Positions 42,939 to 53,297 are shown, counted from the first letter of the stretch. The stretch is 64,000 bases of DNA from Ichthyophis bannanicus (GCA_033557465.1 CM066043.1:78460662-78524661); one strand, 5' to 3'. Notes: generated by a model not told the origin, from the letters alone. Numbers and translations are program-made.

Positions 42939-43584
42939 AAACCTATAGATTGTAAACCTGAAGAAAATCTCAGACTTATTATGCTTGAATGTCTGTGGTT
43001 AAAACAAGCCTAAGAAGATTTGATATGAAGTTGCTGCTGTGGTTTTAAAATGCATGAGACCGTCAGGACTGCATTCTGAATGTGTCTGGAGCAATTAACA
43101 AAACCTGTGATAATCCAACTAAAAAGGAAAACTTAAAGTATAAGTGCTGCAGTTTAAAGACCATTGTTTTGGCTTAAAGTATAAGTGTTGCAGTTTAAAG
43201 AGCACTGTTTTGAAGCTAAAGCTAGCCAAAGACTGTAACGTGATAATTTGTGGCGTGAAGAGATATTTACCTTGCTGAGGGAAGCAAAGGTAATTAGAGA
43301 CTCTGGAAAAAGTTTTGTACAGAAGTTATCTTTCTTTTGAGGAAAAGTATCTTACCTTATATGATGTGCCAAGCTTCTATGGAGGTTCCTTGAACAAAGG
43401 AGGCAAATAAATTTCCTGTGTTGCTTTCAAACCCTCGGCTTAATCATTTATTCACAACTACAACTCAGTGCAAGCAACTACAACTCCCAGAAGCCCTAGC
43501 TCTGGGAGCTCACATAAAGGGGACATTGAAAGGGCCCCCTTTCCCTTCTATAGGCAACCGCCTAGACGGGGCAAGGAGGCCACA
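42063..43584 (+). mobile_element. LTR-like unit 4 (candidate solo LTR, 1,522 bp)
   Basis: The ends are TGTGGTGACG and GGAGGCCACA, with ATTG duplicated at 42059-42062 and 43585-43588. AATAAA is at about 43406, some 178 bp from the 3' end. Removing the unit and one ATTG leaves the CR1 frame uninterrupted across the site, which confirms both boundaries. Confidence 0.82.
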
Positions 43585-43588
43585 ATTG

Positions 43589-43740
43589 CCTCTGTATCGT
43601 TCCATGGTGCAACTGCACCTTGAAGATTGTGTGCAATTTTGGTCGCCATATCTAAAAAGGATGTAACGGAATTAGAAAAAGGTACAGAGAAGAGCACACC
43701 AAAATGCTAAAGGGATGGAAGGATAGCCTATCAGGAAAGG
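43589..43740 (+). mobile_element. CR1-like LINE, fragment 4
   Basis: This reads PLYRSMVQLHLEDCVQFWSPYLKR, the standard CR1 block, continuing fragment 3 in frame, then decays. At about 43741 L1 ORF1 sequence begins. Confidence 0.85.
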
Positions 43741-44140
43741 CCGACCCCCATTTGAATTAGAACAAGTGCACAGGAAGCTGAGGCCAAAGCCAGAACCCTT
43801 GGCTAGGCCACGGGCGCTCATAGTAAACCTGCTCAGATTTCAAGACCATGAGCATATAATCAGGGCTGCCCAGAGATCGAGATTTGTGAATTACAAGGAC
43901 TGAAAGGTGAATGTCTTTCCGGATTTGGTGGTATAAACTGTGAAACAGAGAAAAGATCTCTTTAAAAGGACTTGCTTGCCCAAAAGTGAGTGCAAATGGC
44001 GATATGGTTCCCAACCAGGATCATGATAGTGGTGAGGGGAACGCAGAGTTTTTTTTGTTTACTTGAGGCACTGGAGAAGTTTCTTAAGACACAAAAGGGT
44101 AGTGATCTTCAAAGCCAGGAGGGGCAGAGAATGCACGGCA
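43741..44140 (+). pseudogene. L1 ORF1, C-terminal remnant (second family)
   Basis: FELEQVHRKLRPKPEP, LARPRALIVNLLRFQDHEHIIRAA and VNVFPDL in one plus frame match the RRM/CTD part of L1 ORF1p. Stops and frame changes follow, and the coiled-coil part is missing. Confidence 0.7.
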
Positions 44141-46004
44141 CACAGTCCAGCACAGAGGCTCAGGCATCTGTTTCAGAACCAGCAAATGAACGGCCGATGC
44201 TGCAGGAGTAATGGGAGTGGAGTCCATGGGAGCAGAAGAATCCAGGACATGCAGGGGTGGACTGCTCATGGGATGGATAAGTGCTGACTTCATGAAGCAT
44301 TCAATATGGGACTGGCATGAGACAGTAAGAAGAATCGGAGTGCTGAGGGCGGTGGAAAGAGTCAAGCTATGAACATATGTGCTAAGATAGAGTATACGCA
44401 GAGTATGATGTGGAATATGCTGTGGGAGACTGAACAGGGAATTTAGAGTTCCTCTCACCAGCCCTCGTAATATTCAGATGGGACATAAGTGGAGGGAAAA
44501 GGAAGGGTAAACGAGGGAAGGGGGTTTGGGAGAGGAGGCGAATGAGAATGGTGTGGGCTGGGGGAGGTTGGGAGCTGGTGGAGAGCTAATGGAAGTCCTT
44601 AAGCAGAAAAACTGTGAAGGAGGGAAGGGGTGGTCAGTTTAAATTGTAAAAATGTTGGACAGGTTATGGTTGTGTTAGCATGCTCATGAAATCTGGTGGG
44701 GTGGTGATGGGGATCTGGGCAGGAACAAGGAAAAGTAATAGACCCCCATGGCAAGTTATAAGATAGCCACCCTCAATGTCCAGGGAATTAACAGCCCAAT
44801 AAAGAGGAAAAGGGTACTCTGTACCTGAACAGGGCCCAGGTGGATATTGCATTACTGCAAGAGACTCATCTAACAAAGGAGGAACATGAGAAGTTGAAAT
44901 CTCAAGAGTATGAACATCTATTTTGTTTGTCTTATAACACCAAGAAAAGGGGGGGGGGGGGGGTGTTATCCTCATTCATAAGCGGATTTCATTTGTCCCA
45001 TGCAATTCGGGGGGAGACATTGGGTAGGATGGCCTGGGTGGTTGGACGGGTAGATCAGAATGAAGTGGCGATCCTGAACCTATATGCTCCGAATGGACAG
45101 AGGTTCCTTTTTTAGGAAAGGGTTACGGGAATTTGGGAAAGTGGTCAAAGGGGACTGGATCATCACAAGTGACATGAATTGTACGTTAGGGCCGCGAGCT
45201 AGATCCAACTACCAGCCAAATCAACACGGGAGGGAAGGAAGGGCCTTAAGGAAGAGTATGGAGGAATTTGATCTGGTGGACACATGGCGCTGGGAACATA
45301 GGCGAACAGGAATACACCTGTTATACCTTGCGGCTGGGCACCTACTCTCGATTACATTATTTTTGGGGGAAAAAGGAGCAACTCGGTTTGTTGGAGAGGA
45401 TAATTCACTCTTTCTACCTTTCAGATCACAGGCTGGTTATGGGGATGTGGTCACCTCAACAGTCCTTGAAGGGGAGTGGTCAAAAAAGGTGTGGCAGGAA
45501 AATATTTCTTTACGGTAGACAGAAGAGGTGCAGGCAAAACTTAAACGAGCCTGGTGGGAGGATCTAGCATCTAACAACAATGGAGGGGTGCCTGACTCTA
45601 TAGTCTGGGACACGAGGAAAGCATTTATGATAGGGGTGATGATCCAGCTAGGAACTCAGAAGAAGAGGGAAAGGGAGAAGGAAAGGCAAGAGTGGTTAAA
45701 GGACTTGGAGGGTTTACAGAAAGAACATAGCAGAACATGGAGGAAAGCTATGTTTCAAAAGATATGCCAGATCGGGGCAAAGATTAATGCCGTGGACACA
45801 GAAAGATTGGAGTATCTTATGAGAGCCACCAAAAGAAATTACATGGAGAAATTACATGGAGAAATTACATGGCTTGGCAGCTGCGAAACAAACGGCGACT
45901 GAAGCTCAAGACAAGGAGGGGAGAAGGGTTGCTACGAATCAGGAAAGAGGTGTGGAGTTTTGGAAATTTTATGAGCAACTTTACAGAGCTGAGTGTAGGA
46001 GCAG

Positions 46005-47373
46005 TGTCAGCAACACTTCCCTGGTGACCAGTGGACGCCAGGGCAGGTGGGACACAAAAATATAAGGTTGAGATTGGAGAGAGTCTTCTAAAGGCCCAAA
46101 TGGCTCTTGGTCCTTGTAGTTGCTTTAGCTCCAATCTTCAATGAAACAATCAAGCTGAGTGGTGGGAATTAATAAGGCTTTTATTTCCCTTTTTCACAGT
46201 GGTTCTAAATAGTGGGTTACAACTTTAAAGCAAATGTCCTTAATGCAGGTAGAAAACAAACTCAGGGTTCAAAGCAAAAACTGTTATACTTCACAGGAAT
46301 GGAGGTGCTCAAACAAATAAAGAATGCTTTGCTGGCAATTCACCCAATCACAAGTCTGGCAGTGACTCTAAACTTTCAGAAATGCAAAGTGTACAGTCCA
46401 TCTCTTGGTCAGACAAATCTCCTGCCTGTTCCACTTGCATTGGCACGGTATCAGAAATCTCTGATTCTATATCCCTGGTTTCTTGTAAAACACATTCAGG
46501 GGTTTTGTATATTTTCTGTAGCAGCTCCCAATGTCCTTGGCCTAGCCTTGGGCGTCGGCCACTTGCTGTGTTAGGCTTTAAAGTACCCTTTTTCCTTAGA
46601 GGCTTTATAGCAGCTTTATCATAGCTTTTACCATTCACAACTTTCTTATTAGGCATACATTTCTCATACCTTGTATGGCAGCAATCCTCAAGTAACCGGC
46701 TTTCTTCCACTGCCTGCCTTTCCCAGGCAGCAGCTTGGTGAAATCCTTTTCTATGCAGGTTAGGCTTACCTTGTAGCCTTTGACTTCCTTCTCCTGGTGA
46801 AGGCCTGCCTCTGTACAAGCCCAGCTTCTGGCTTTCTGACTCAGTGTGGCGTGGCTTCTCCAGCTGATTCTTGTTTGGCTTAAGGTTGCAGTTACAGCAG
46901 GGCTTTTGCCTCTGAGGGCAAACAGCTCTCGGTTTGGCTTGAGCTGACACCTCCTTAGGTCCTTCCTCAGCTCCTGAGAAATCACCTCTCCCTCCTGGGA
47001 ATCCTCTAGCACTAGAGTAGTCAGGTTTCCACTTCCACCTCTCTCTCTTGGTGCTGCCAGTGATTCTCCCCTTGCTTCTGCTTGGGCTGCTGCTTCTGCT
47101 GGTGCTTCTATCTCCGAGGCTGCCGGTACTCCTTCTGCCTCTTCTCCTTCCTCTCTTCCAGTCTTCCACACTCCCCTTATGAAGCCCTCCTGCTTTCGAG
47201 GATTGGAAGCTGGTTGGCATTTCCTCGTGACCAGCTGGGCGTGGCTCTTCAGTCTCCCTGAAGACACTCTTGCTCCCTCTAGCTGGTTCCTGGGAATATT
47301 GCAAGTCTTTTTCTCTGTGAAAAACACCTTCTTTTCTCTCAACTGGGCTCTCATCAGCCCTCGCTGCGTGACA
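46005..47373 (-). mobile_element. LTR-like unit 2 (candidate solo LTR, 1,369 bp, minus strand)
   Basis: On the minus strand it begins TGTCACGCAGCGAGGGC and ends GTTGCTGACA. GCAG is duplicated at 46001-46004 and 47374-47377. AATAAA on the minus strand is at about 46183. The last 50 bp (TTTTTGTGTCCCACCTGCCC...) match unit 1 at 31737-31788, and the first 60 bp match unit 1 at 30559-30620. It sits inside the second-family L1 ORF2. Confidence 0.85.
46348..47373 (-). CDS. U3-encoded charged protein, best-preserved copy (unit 2)
   Basis: The frame is open without a stop from the first base of the unit (47373) to 46348 (341 codons). No ATG lies in the first 70 bases; a TTG stands where unit 1 has ATG. 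It starts Cys-His-Ala-Ala-Arg-Ala-Asp-Glu-Ser. The middle is basic and Ser/Arg rich (RGRRRGRRSTGSL), with a Cys pair region QKPCCNCNLKPNK. The C-terminus is conserved with unit 1: RPRLGQGHWELLQKIYKTPE, DTVPMQVEQ, SDQEMDCTLCISESLESL. A second frame is also open for 239 codons, so composition alone can lengthen frames here. No known domain; possibly the C-terminal part of a protein that begins in the internal region of the parent retroelement. Confidence 0.6.
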   Translation of the reverse strand, partial: CHAARADESPVERKEGVFHREKDLQYSQEPARGSKSVFRETEEPRPAGHEEMPTSFQSSKAGGLHKGSVEDWKRGRRRGRRSTGSLGDRSTSRSSSPSRSKGRITGSTKRERWKWKPDYSSARGFPGGRGDFSGAEEGPKEVSAQAKPRAVCPQRQKPCCNCNLKPNKNQLEKPRHTESESQKLGLYRGRPSPGEGSQRLQGKPNLHRKGFHQAAAWERQAVEESRLLEDCCHTRYEKCMPNKKVVNGKSYDKAAIKPLRKKGTLKPNTASGRRPRLGQGHWELLQKIYKTPECVLQETRDIESEISDTVPMQVEQAGDLSDQEMDCTLCISESLESLPDL

Positions 47374-50226
47374 GCAGTCAGGAGTTGATCAACCGATTAC
47401 CTAGACAAGATTATGTTGCCGAAGGTGGAGGCAGAGAAAGTGGAATTATTAGATAGACCTGTTAGTCTTGAAGTGGCGCTAGCAATTAGAAAGCTCCCCA
47501 AGGGGAAAGCGGTGGGGGAGGACGGGTATCCAGCAGACTACTACCATGTAATGCGGGCAGAGATTGTGCCTTTCCTAGCCAGACTCTTTACAGGGATTCT
47601 GCAGGGGAAGGGGCTGCTGGAGTTGATGGCACAAGCCAACAGTATTGTAATCCCCAAAGAAGGCCAGCCGCTAAACCAATGTGAGAATTATAGGCCTATT
47701 GCACTTATTAATAGTGATGTCAAATTATATGCTACGATATTGGCGGGTAAACTGGAGGGGATTCCAATGGAGCTGATCCTCCCTTATCAGACAGGGTTCA
47801 TTAAGGGGAGGGCGATAGCAGACAACGTGAGGAGGGCGGTGAACCTACTCCACCTTGTCAAGGTAAAGAGGATACCTACGCTTTGTGTTGCGTTAGATGC
47901 GGAAAAGGTCTTTGACAGGGTGGAGTGGGATTTTTTGTTTGCTGTGATGGGGAAGATGGGGAAGATGGGACTGGGTCGGGGGTTTGTGCAGGGGGTCAGG
48001 GTGTTATATCTATGTCCATCGGCCAGTATTATGGTGAATGGGCAGTGATCAGAACCATTTAGACTTCAGCGTGGGACAAGGCAGGGCTGTCCCCTATCGC
48101 CAATGTTGTTTGCAATTGTCACAGAAGCTTTAGCGGTGAGACTTAGCGCAGCAAAATATTCTGCCAGTAATGGGGGGGGGGGGGGGGTTACAGCATAAGA
48201 TCCTTCTCTATGCGGATGATACATGGGTCTTTATGACCCAGCTGGCGAAATCCCTCCCAGTATTGTTGGAGGAACTGGAAAGCTCTATCCATCGGGATTC
48301 AAAGTAAATTTAGCAAAAACTGAGGCGTTGGCGCTTGGGGGATTGTGTAAGGGTGAGATTTCAAATTTCCCCTTCCGATGGGCCAAAAAGAACATCAGAT
48401 ATCTTGGGGTGAGGATTTCAGCAGATCCCAGGGAATTATATGGTTTAAATTATAAACCATTAGCGGCCAAAATAAGTGCAGAGGTTTCAACATGGTCGAC
48501 ACTGCAGTTAAATTGGTTTGGACGAGTGAAAGCACACAAAATGAACATTATCCTTAAATTCCTTTTCTTGTTTACTCAACTCCCCATCCACATACCACAA
48601 TTGACCATTAAGAAGTGGGAGTCCCAGTTGGTAAGATTTGTGTGGAGGGGGAAAAGAGCGAGAAAGTGTCCTTAGGCTATACAATTCTAAGGAACAAGGG
48701 TGTATCTGCTTTCCTGTCTTACTCTGGTACTACCGAGCGAGTGTAGTCAGAACGTTGTGGGACCATTATCTGAGGGTGGGGGAGGCCCCCTGGGTGGAAC
48801 TGGAGAGAGAAGCCTTTGGCTCTCAATCGTTATTCCAATGGCTAGAGAGGGGAGGAGAGAAAGATAAGATGCAGGGTAGTAAAGATCATCCGTTTCTTCA
48901 GGCTGTCTCCAGTATCAGTATAGTTGGGGAAAAAGGAGGGGCTGGTTTCCAACACAGAAGTTACACTGGGCTAGGATTGGGGATTATTTCCCCTTTTTGG
49001 GGGAGGGATCTCTCCCAGCTGGTGGAACGAGGGAGAAAGACGAGAGTGGTAAGATTAGCAGATCGGTTGGAGGGGGAGATCTCTCCAAGAGCTGGAAAAA
49101 AGATTACAGCAAAAAGTCCCCTATTATCAATACGTCCAACTCAGACATTTCTTGGAACAGGGGGATGTTAAAAAGCAGCTTGCCAGGCCCAGCACCCAGA
49201 TGGAAAAACCCTTGTTTTGGGGGCTAACTATGAAGGCACTAATTTTGAAGTTGTATAAAGTGCAATTAGAAGAGGAGGACAGCTGTGCCCAATCCCATAG
49301 AGATATCTGGCATAAGTGGCTTGGGGGGGGGGGGGGAACTGGACGAAAATGTTTAGGTTCAAATTCATGAGGGAATCTATAAGAATATGGGGGTCACCTC
49401 CTGGAGACGAACACAGATTCAGATAATACACAAGCTATATTTCACGCTGAGGAAACTGTATCTGCCCAGGGCACAAGAAACTGATTTGTGCTGGAGAGGC
49501 TGTTCGCAAATTGGTACATTCTACCATATGTGGTGGGAGTGCCCCATAATTCAGCAATACTAGAGGGAGGTCAGGGAGGGTTTGCTGGGGAGATCAGGCC
49601 AGATTCCCCCAAGGGAAATGTTATTGGGAGGGCAGCAGGAAGGGATGTGGGGAGAATTGAGTGTGAAGCTGAAGCTAGTGGCAAAGGTGGCAGTGGCTTA
49701 GCGGTGGAAAGACCACACCCAGGAGGATTGGTATTTTAAAGATTGAGGAAGTGGTGAGATTTGATATCTTAACATATCACCTGAGGGGGAAAGAATGGGC
49801 CTTCCATAAGATTTGGGACCCCTGCCTCAGGAAAAAGGAGGGTGAGCGGAGGGGGAAGGGTCCATCCTCTTGTCCGCTCTCCCCTCCCAAGGAGAGTTGA
49901 CCTGAATCTGAACCACCAGAGTGAGCAGCAGTTGCATTTCTGCTTAGTTGTGTTATGTTACAGCTGTGTTCTATTTCAGCTGCATGAGTTACTTGAGTTA
50001 ATATTGTGGAAAAGGGGATAAAGAGGGGCTATGGGATGTTGGAAATGGAGGACCTGTGGGAAGGGTAGAACCTTGGACATTATAGTGTGAGTACAAAAAA
50101 GGGAGAGGTTGGATACGGGGAGTCAATGTGAAGGGAGCATTATTCATGTAACTGTAGGAGGATTTGAACTCTATGTAAATCCCAGCTTTTGCAATGTTTA
50201 ATAAAAACACTGTTTTAAAAAAAAAC

Positions 50227-50462
50227 TGTTAGTGTAGCTGGGTTTGAAAAAGGTTTGGGCAAGTTCCTGGAGAAAAGATCCATAAATTATTAAAGAGGAC
50301 TCAAGAAATCCACTGCTTACCCTCAGACGTGCAATGTAGAACCTGTGTACTTTTTTGGGTACCTGCCAGGTACTTGTGACCTGGATTGGCCACTGTTGGA
50401 AACGGGATACTGGACTTGATGGACCTTGGTCTGCCCCAGTATAGCATTTCTTATGCTTTTAT
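50227..50462 (+). mobile_element. CR1-like LINE 3' end (fragment 5)
   Basis: It has the characteristic tail: AGCTGGGTTTGAAAAAGGTTTGG, ATCCACTGCTTACC, GCCAGGTACTTGTGACCTGG, GGATACTGGACTTGATGGAC, CCAGTATAGCATTTCTTATG. It is probably the end of the CR1 split upstream. About 300 bp between fragment 4 and this piece are missing, so a different copy is possible. Confidence 0.75.
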
Positions 50463-50469
50463 GACAGTG

Positions 50470-51375
50470 TTTCTCAGTGCCCCGATGAAGCAAAGGCTTT
50501 GCTGAGGCTCCAATTCAGACTTGTGCATTCATGACAAACCCCGTTGCCTGCAGTGTGTCTGTGTTGGCCTGTACTGCACAACATGTCTCTGCCTTTGAGG
50601 AGGCAGCGACAAGCCAGTCGTCAAGGCAGGGATAAACACAGTAGCCCTGATGGCACAGGTGCACAGTGACCACAGCTGGGCACTAGGTGCATTCTAAAGG
50701 AAGAGCCTGTTACTAATAATGGTCGTCATTGAATTTGAAATGCAGATATTTCTAGTGCAGAGGGTGGATGGGGATGTGGTTGTAGACATCCTTCAGGTCC
50801 AGGGAGGCTAGATAATCGTTGCAATGCAGAAGAGAGCAGATAGTGTTGAGGGAGTTCATCTTTAATTTTTCCCACTTGATATAACAGTTGAGGCCACGCA
50901 GATCGTGGATGGGCATAGTCTGCCTGTCTTTTCTGGGATGAAGAAAAAACAAATAAAAACTCAGATCTTGCCGTTTGTGGGGAATTGGCCCTGTCGCCTG
51001 ATTGTGGAGGAGCTCTGAGATTTCTTGCTTCAAAATGTGCAAATGCTGAATCGGGAACTGGCTTTGAATTTGGTAATGGGTGGGCTGGAGGAGGTTTTTG
51101 GAAAAATTGATCTTGTTGAAGACAGTGATTTGCGGTGATGGATTGCCAGGCCTCCCTGAAGTGCTGAATCCTGCCACCTATTGGAAGGTAGTCAAAAACT
51201 GATTTGTCTTAGGGGATGGGGGTGGAAACGTTTGGAGGCTGCTGTTTTCTTTTGCTTAGCTGAGATCATTGCATGCAAGCAGGACCGGTTGGGCAGCACT
51301 GCTGTTGCAGAGGATAGGGCTAGAAGCGCCGGTAAGGGTAGAATTGCTGGGAATACTGGTAATTGTTAGGCCCTG
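50470..51375 (-). mobile_element. DIRS fragment, third family (gag end and RT start), minus strand
   Basis: The 141-codon frame 51177-50752 has HILKQEISELLHNQATGPIPHK, LHPRKDRQTMPIHDLRGLN and YLASLDLKDVYNHIPIHPLH. A remnant of the YPCLDDWLVAAS box follows near 50620. Upstream sequence to about 51375 resembles a gag/RT junction (KKTAASKRFHPHP). It differs from families A and B. Confidence 0.7.
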
Positions 51376-51394
51376 GGAAACTGAGATCTATGAG

Positions 51395-51680
51395 CAGGCC
51401 ATAGTGAAGACAAGAGAGCTGCCTGAGACTGTCAGAAAAGCCATTATCACCAAACTTCAAAGGAGTACAAGGCCACCTCCAAAGATCTTGGGATTCCTCT
51501 GTCTACAGTTTGCAGTGTTAAGATGTTTTCTGCTCATGGAACTGTCAAGAACCTCCCAAGATGTGGTGGGTAGAAGAAAATTAATCCAAGAAATCTTCGA
51601 AGGTTAGTGTGAACTGTTGGAAAAACACCACGTACAACATCCAAAGAGCTTAAGGCTGACCTGGAGCAATCTGATGTTTG
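51395..51680 (+). mobile_element. Tc1-type transposase scrap
   Basis: The frame has KTRELPETVRKAIITKLQ and PPPKILGF, then RKLIQEIFE. In another frame it has KTPRTTSKELKADLEQSDV. These are the N-terminal paired HTH regions of Tc1 transposases. The catalytic domain is absent, as L2-like sequence begins at 51681. Confidence 0.8.
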
Positions 51681-52373
51681 AGGTGTTGGATGCAATGAGA
51701 ACCATCCGACGCCTCAAGCCAATTCTCTCACAGGATCATTTCCGCACTGTCTATCGAGCACTAATCGCACCCATACTAGACTTCTGCAACCCCATCTACC
51801 TTGGACTCCCAAAACAAACACTCTGGCCCTTGCAGATGGCACAAAACACTGCTGCTTGCATAATAACTGGATCATCAAGACACGATCACATCACCCCCAT
51901 TCTCAACCACCTCCACTGGCTCCCTATCTGCTCCTGCATCAGATATAAGGCTCTATTAAACATCTTTAAAATCAAACAGAACCTCTTGGCAAATAGTCTG
52001 CAGCCCCTCATCAGACCTGACACAAGCACCAGACCAAGGAGGAGAGGCACTTCAGACACCATCAATATCCCTAAAACATTCATCAGAGTACGGCAAGACA
52101 CCTCAAGAACAGCACTATCCTTGGCTGTGCCCACCCTGTGGAACTCCCTCCTGGATGACCTACGTTCAACTCTGGACCTCAAGGACTTCAGGAAGCAGCT
52201 CAAAACTACGCTCTTCATTGAACACTATAATGGTATCACATGAACTGACCAACGACCCAAGGTCTACCTCCCAATCCTCCTGACCCCCTCTGTACCCCAC
52301 ACCCCTCCTTGTACATGCTCACTCTGTAAATAACTCACCAAGAAATCATCGCCATCACACACACACACACACT
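51681..52373 (+). mobile_element. L2-like LINE, C-terminal pol and 3' end with (CA)n
   Basis: The open frame to 52243 reads MRTIRRLKPILSQDHFRTVYRALI, LDFCNPIYLGLPKQTL, HDHITPILNHLHWLPICSCIRYKAL and RTALSLAVPTLWNSLLDDLRS. This is the standard C-terminal block of L2/Rex-like LINE pol. The 3' end has a CA microsatellite at 52355-52373. 5'-truncated. Confidence 0.85.
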
Positions 52374-52398
52374 TGCTTTAACAATGCATGCCCCCAGT

Positions 52399-52609
52399 GC
52401 AGTCAGCAAGATCTAGGCGTGCCTATTGTCTGTGAGGCCATGAGCAGCAAGAGGTATCAGACCATCAAAAAATACTTTCACTTGGCTGACAATGCTGAAC
52501 TCAAAGCAGGCGACAAGACGGCTAAGGTTGCTCCACTTATTACTGCCTTCAATGTGAATTTGGTGCAGTTTGGGTTTTTCCACCATGAATTGAGTATTGA
52601 CGAGTCTAT
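52399..52609 (+). mobile_element. piggyBac transposase fragment (PGBD-like)
   Basis: The frame reads VPIVCEAMSSKRYQTIKKYFHLADNAEL, KVAPLITAFNVNLVQFGFFHHELSIDESMG. This is the piggyBac DDE region around the DESM motif, with its catalytic Asp present. It stops exactly where the TIR of the next element begins. Confidence 0.85.
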
Positions 52610-52817
52610 GGGGTATGTTTACTAAACCTTCTTAATGTGCGCCCGACGTTAGTGTGCAGGATGCCATATAAGGAGTGGGCGTTTCAGTCTAAAGTAGCAA
52701 AATGGGATTAGCGTGCGATAACATGCGCTGCTGCGCACATTATCGGGCAAAGCGCCGCTAAGCGTTACCGCGCGGTAATCTTAAGTAGGCGCACAGACAT
52801 CCAAACATGGAAACAGA

Positions 52818-52886
52818 AGTGTAGCACAATGGTTAATACACTGACTGATGATACAGGGGTCATGAGTTCGATCCCCCAGTGTGCCT
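52818..52886 (+). other. tRNA-like segment 1
   Basis: An A-box-like GTAGCACAATGG and a B-box-like GAGTTCGATCC are about 35 bases apart, with weak acceptor pairing (AGTGTAG / no clear partner). The spacing resembles a tRNA-derived head. It is unlikely to be a functional tRNA. Confidence 0.5.
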
Positions 52887-53130
52887 AATGCATAAGGCTG
52901 GCTGAGGCATCAGCTTTGACATGTAAGTATTGTTTCCTGAGGCATTTTATTTGTATTTTAATTATTGCTGCCAGCAAACACACACTCACGTGCCGCAACC
53001 TAAAGTGCCGCATAAGGCACTCCATAGGGCACATTATAAAATGCACTGTCTGCCACGGCACCCTATAATGTCCCCTATAGGGCACCCTATAAGGCGCTCC
53101 ATAGGACACCTTATAAGGCACCTTATACGG

Positions 53131-53222
53131 ACTGTAACCATAAGGTGCCTCAGAAGGTGCTTTATAGAGTGCCCTATAAGGCGCATTATAGGGCACCTTC
53201 TGAGGCACCTTATGGTTACAGT
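53131..53222. repeat. Perfect 30-bp-stem hairpin within a TATAAGGC-rich repeat tract
   Basis: 53131-53160 and 53193-53222 are exact reverse complements with a 32-nt loop. The surrounding 53000-53230 is built of variants of GGCACCTTATA and its inverse, so many alternative pairings exist. Confidence 0.85.
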
Positions 53223-53297
53223 ACCCTGAGGGTGTTTTGCTGGCAGCACTAATGTACATTAAAAATAGACAATGCTTCAGACAGCCCTATCAAATAA

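Larger units (their letters stand above)
44755..49740 (+). pseudogene. L1 ORF2 (second family), broken and split by an LTR-like unit
   Basis: The endonuclease has ATLNVQGINSPIKRKR, VDIALLQETHLT, VAILNLYAPNGQ and WIITSDMNCTLGPR (TSD..NCT in place of the usual GDFN). The linker with WWEDLASNN continues to 46000. After the insertion, RT resumes with LPKGKAVGEDGYPADYY, ENYRPIALINSDVKLYATILA, TLCVALDAEKVFDRVEW and GTRQGCPLSPMLFAI. The YADD region near 48200 is destroyed by a G16 run and frame changes. Near 49480 a CX3CX7HX4C motif (CWRGCSQIGTFYHMWWEC) marks the L1 C-terminus. There are many stops. Confidence 0.85.
43741..50226 (+). mobile_element. Second L1-type LINE family, 5'-truncated and decayed
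   Basis: Contains the end of ORF1, an inter-ORF region (44140-44750), a long broken ORF2 and a short poly(A) (50217-50225). It is interrupted by LTR-like unit 2 (46005-47373). CR1 3'-end sequence resumes directly after the poly(A). G-runs of 15, 16 and 14 bases lie at 44949, 48172 and 49323. Confidence 0.85.

Noticed and set aside
6635..47354. 239-codon minus-strand frame at 47354-46635 in LTR-like unit 2
   Set aside because: Overlaps the longer frame 47373-46348, which alone is homologous to unit 1 and holds the conserved C-terminus. Kept only as a warning about base composition.
53000..53230. CRISPR-like or satellite array
   Set aside because: Units are variable, not evenly spaced and mostly inverted; a eukaryotic repeat tract rather than an array.
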